Source of the DNA: an uncultured Planctomycetaceae bacterium
Lineage (GTDB): Bacteria > Planctomycetota > Planctomycetia > Pirellulales > Pirellulaceae
Direction: 5' to 3'
Assembly: GCA_903927685.1 (NCBI GenBank)
Contig: CAIYOB010000819.1
Span: 1-5,280 of the forward strand
Length of the DNA: 5,280 nt
The first letter of the stretch is position 1. Every line of letters begins with the position of its first letter. The position numbers and the translations under genes are program-made. Below, piece after piece: positions 5,261 to 5,280 of the stretch. The notes below the pieces were generated by a model that was given only the letters and a program-made list of their open reading frames with translations, ran no database searches and had not been told where the DNA came from.

Positions 5261-5280
5261 CCATTGCGGGCTCTCACAAA

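Larger units (their letters stand above)
5063..5280. other. Non-coding 3' region, 218 bases, with inverted repeats
   Basis: No convincing gene is seen on either strand. An eight-base inverted repeat, GTTAACGG (5058-5065) and CCGTTAAC (5132-5139), brackets the first part, with a small hairpin GCAG/CTGC (5084-5096) inside it. TTAACG (5135-5140), 16 bases, TAAATT (5157-5162) is a weak promoter-like pair reading rightwards. The second part holds the hairpins listed separately. A next gene presumably begins beyond the window. Confidence 0.45.

Noticed and set aside
4998..5264. 88-codon minus-strand open frame at the right end
   Set aside because: It overlaps the end of the DUF4912 gene and the hairpin region. 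No ribosome binding site can be seen with confidence and no family is recognisable.

Overview
The window is GC-rich bacterial DNA with all recognisable genes on the + strand. It most likely comes from a planctomycete (Planctomycetota, perhaps the Pirellula lineage). That assignment is inference from three protein features: a RuvB with planctomycete-type block motifs (PKDIVPYLTNAEERSV, REHLGFYTVEEL), a secreted protein opening with the HEAT-like degenerate repeat common in that phylum, and a Rho_N-like plus DUF4912 protein. No rRNA, tRNA, CRISPR array, insertion sequence or phage gene is visible.

Layout. Positions 1-114 hold the last 37 codons of a membrane protein ending in one transmembrane helix. 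Twelve bases later comes ruvB (127-1209), the Holliday-junction branch-migration motor, with every AAA+ motif intact, an unusual Gly/Ser-rich N-terminal linker and a possible sliding-clamp-binding motif at its C-terminus. A 72-base gap with a weak promoter candidate precedes a predicted secreted HEAT/TPR protein (1282-3135). Its stop codon overlaps, as ATGA, the start of a three-helix membrane protein of the DUF2752 family (3132-3581). These two are very probably co-translated and may work together at the cell envelope.

A non-coding stretch of about 224 bases follows (3582-3805). It holds a reasonable sigma70-type promoter (TTGCCT, 17 bases, TACACT), a short palindrome inside that promoter and a nine-base direct repeat. 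The last gene encodes a Rho_N-like, basic-linker, DUF4912 protein. Its real start is probably a TTG at 3806 behind a good GGAGG, not the upstream ATG at 3692, which would lie almost on the predicted transcription start. The window ends with 218 bases lacking a convincing gene but holding a strong hairpin and a weak terminator-like T-tract.

The genes do not form one obvious pathway. ruvB belongs to recombination and repair, the TPR/DUF2752 pair to the envelope, and the DUF4912 protein is probably a cytoplasmic nucleic-acid-associated protein of unknown role. No complete novel system is demonstrable. The most interesting items are the DUF4912 architecture with its start and control region, the clamp-motif-like RuvB tail, the G-rich ruvB leader and the coupled TPR/DUF2752 pair.
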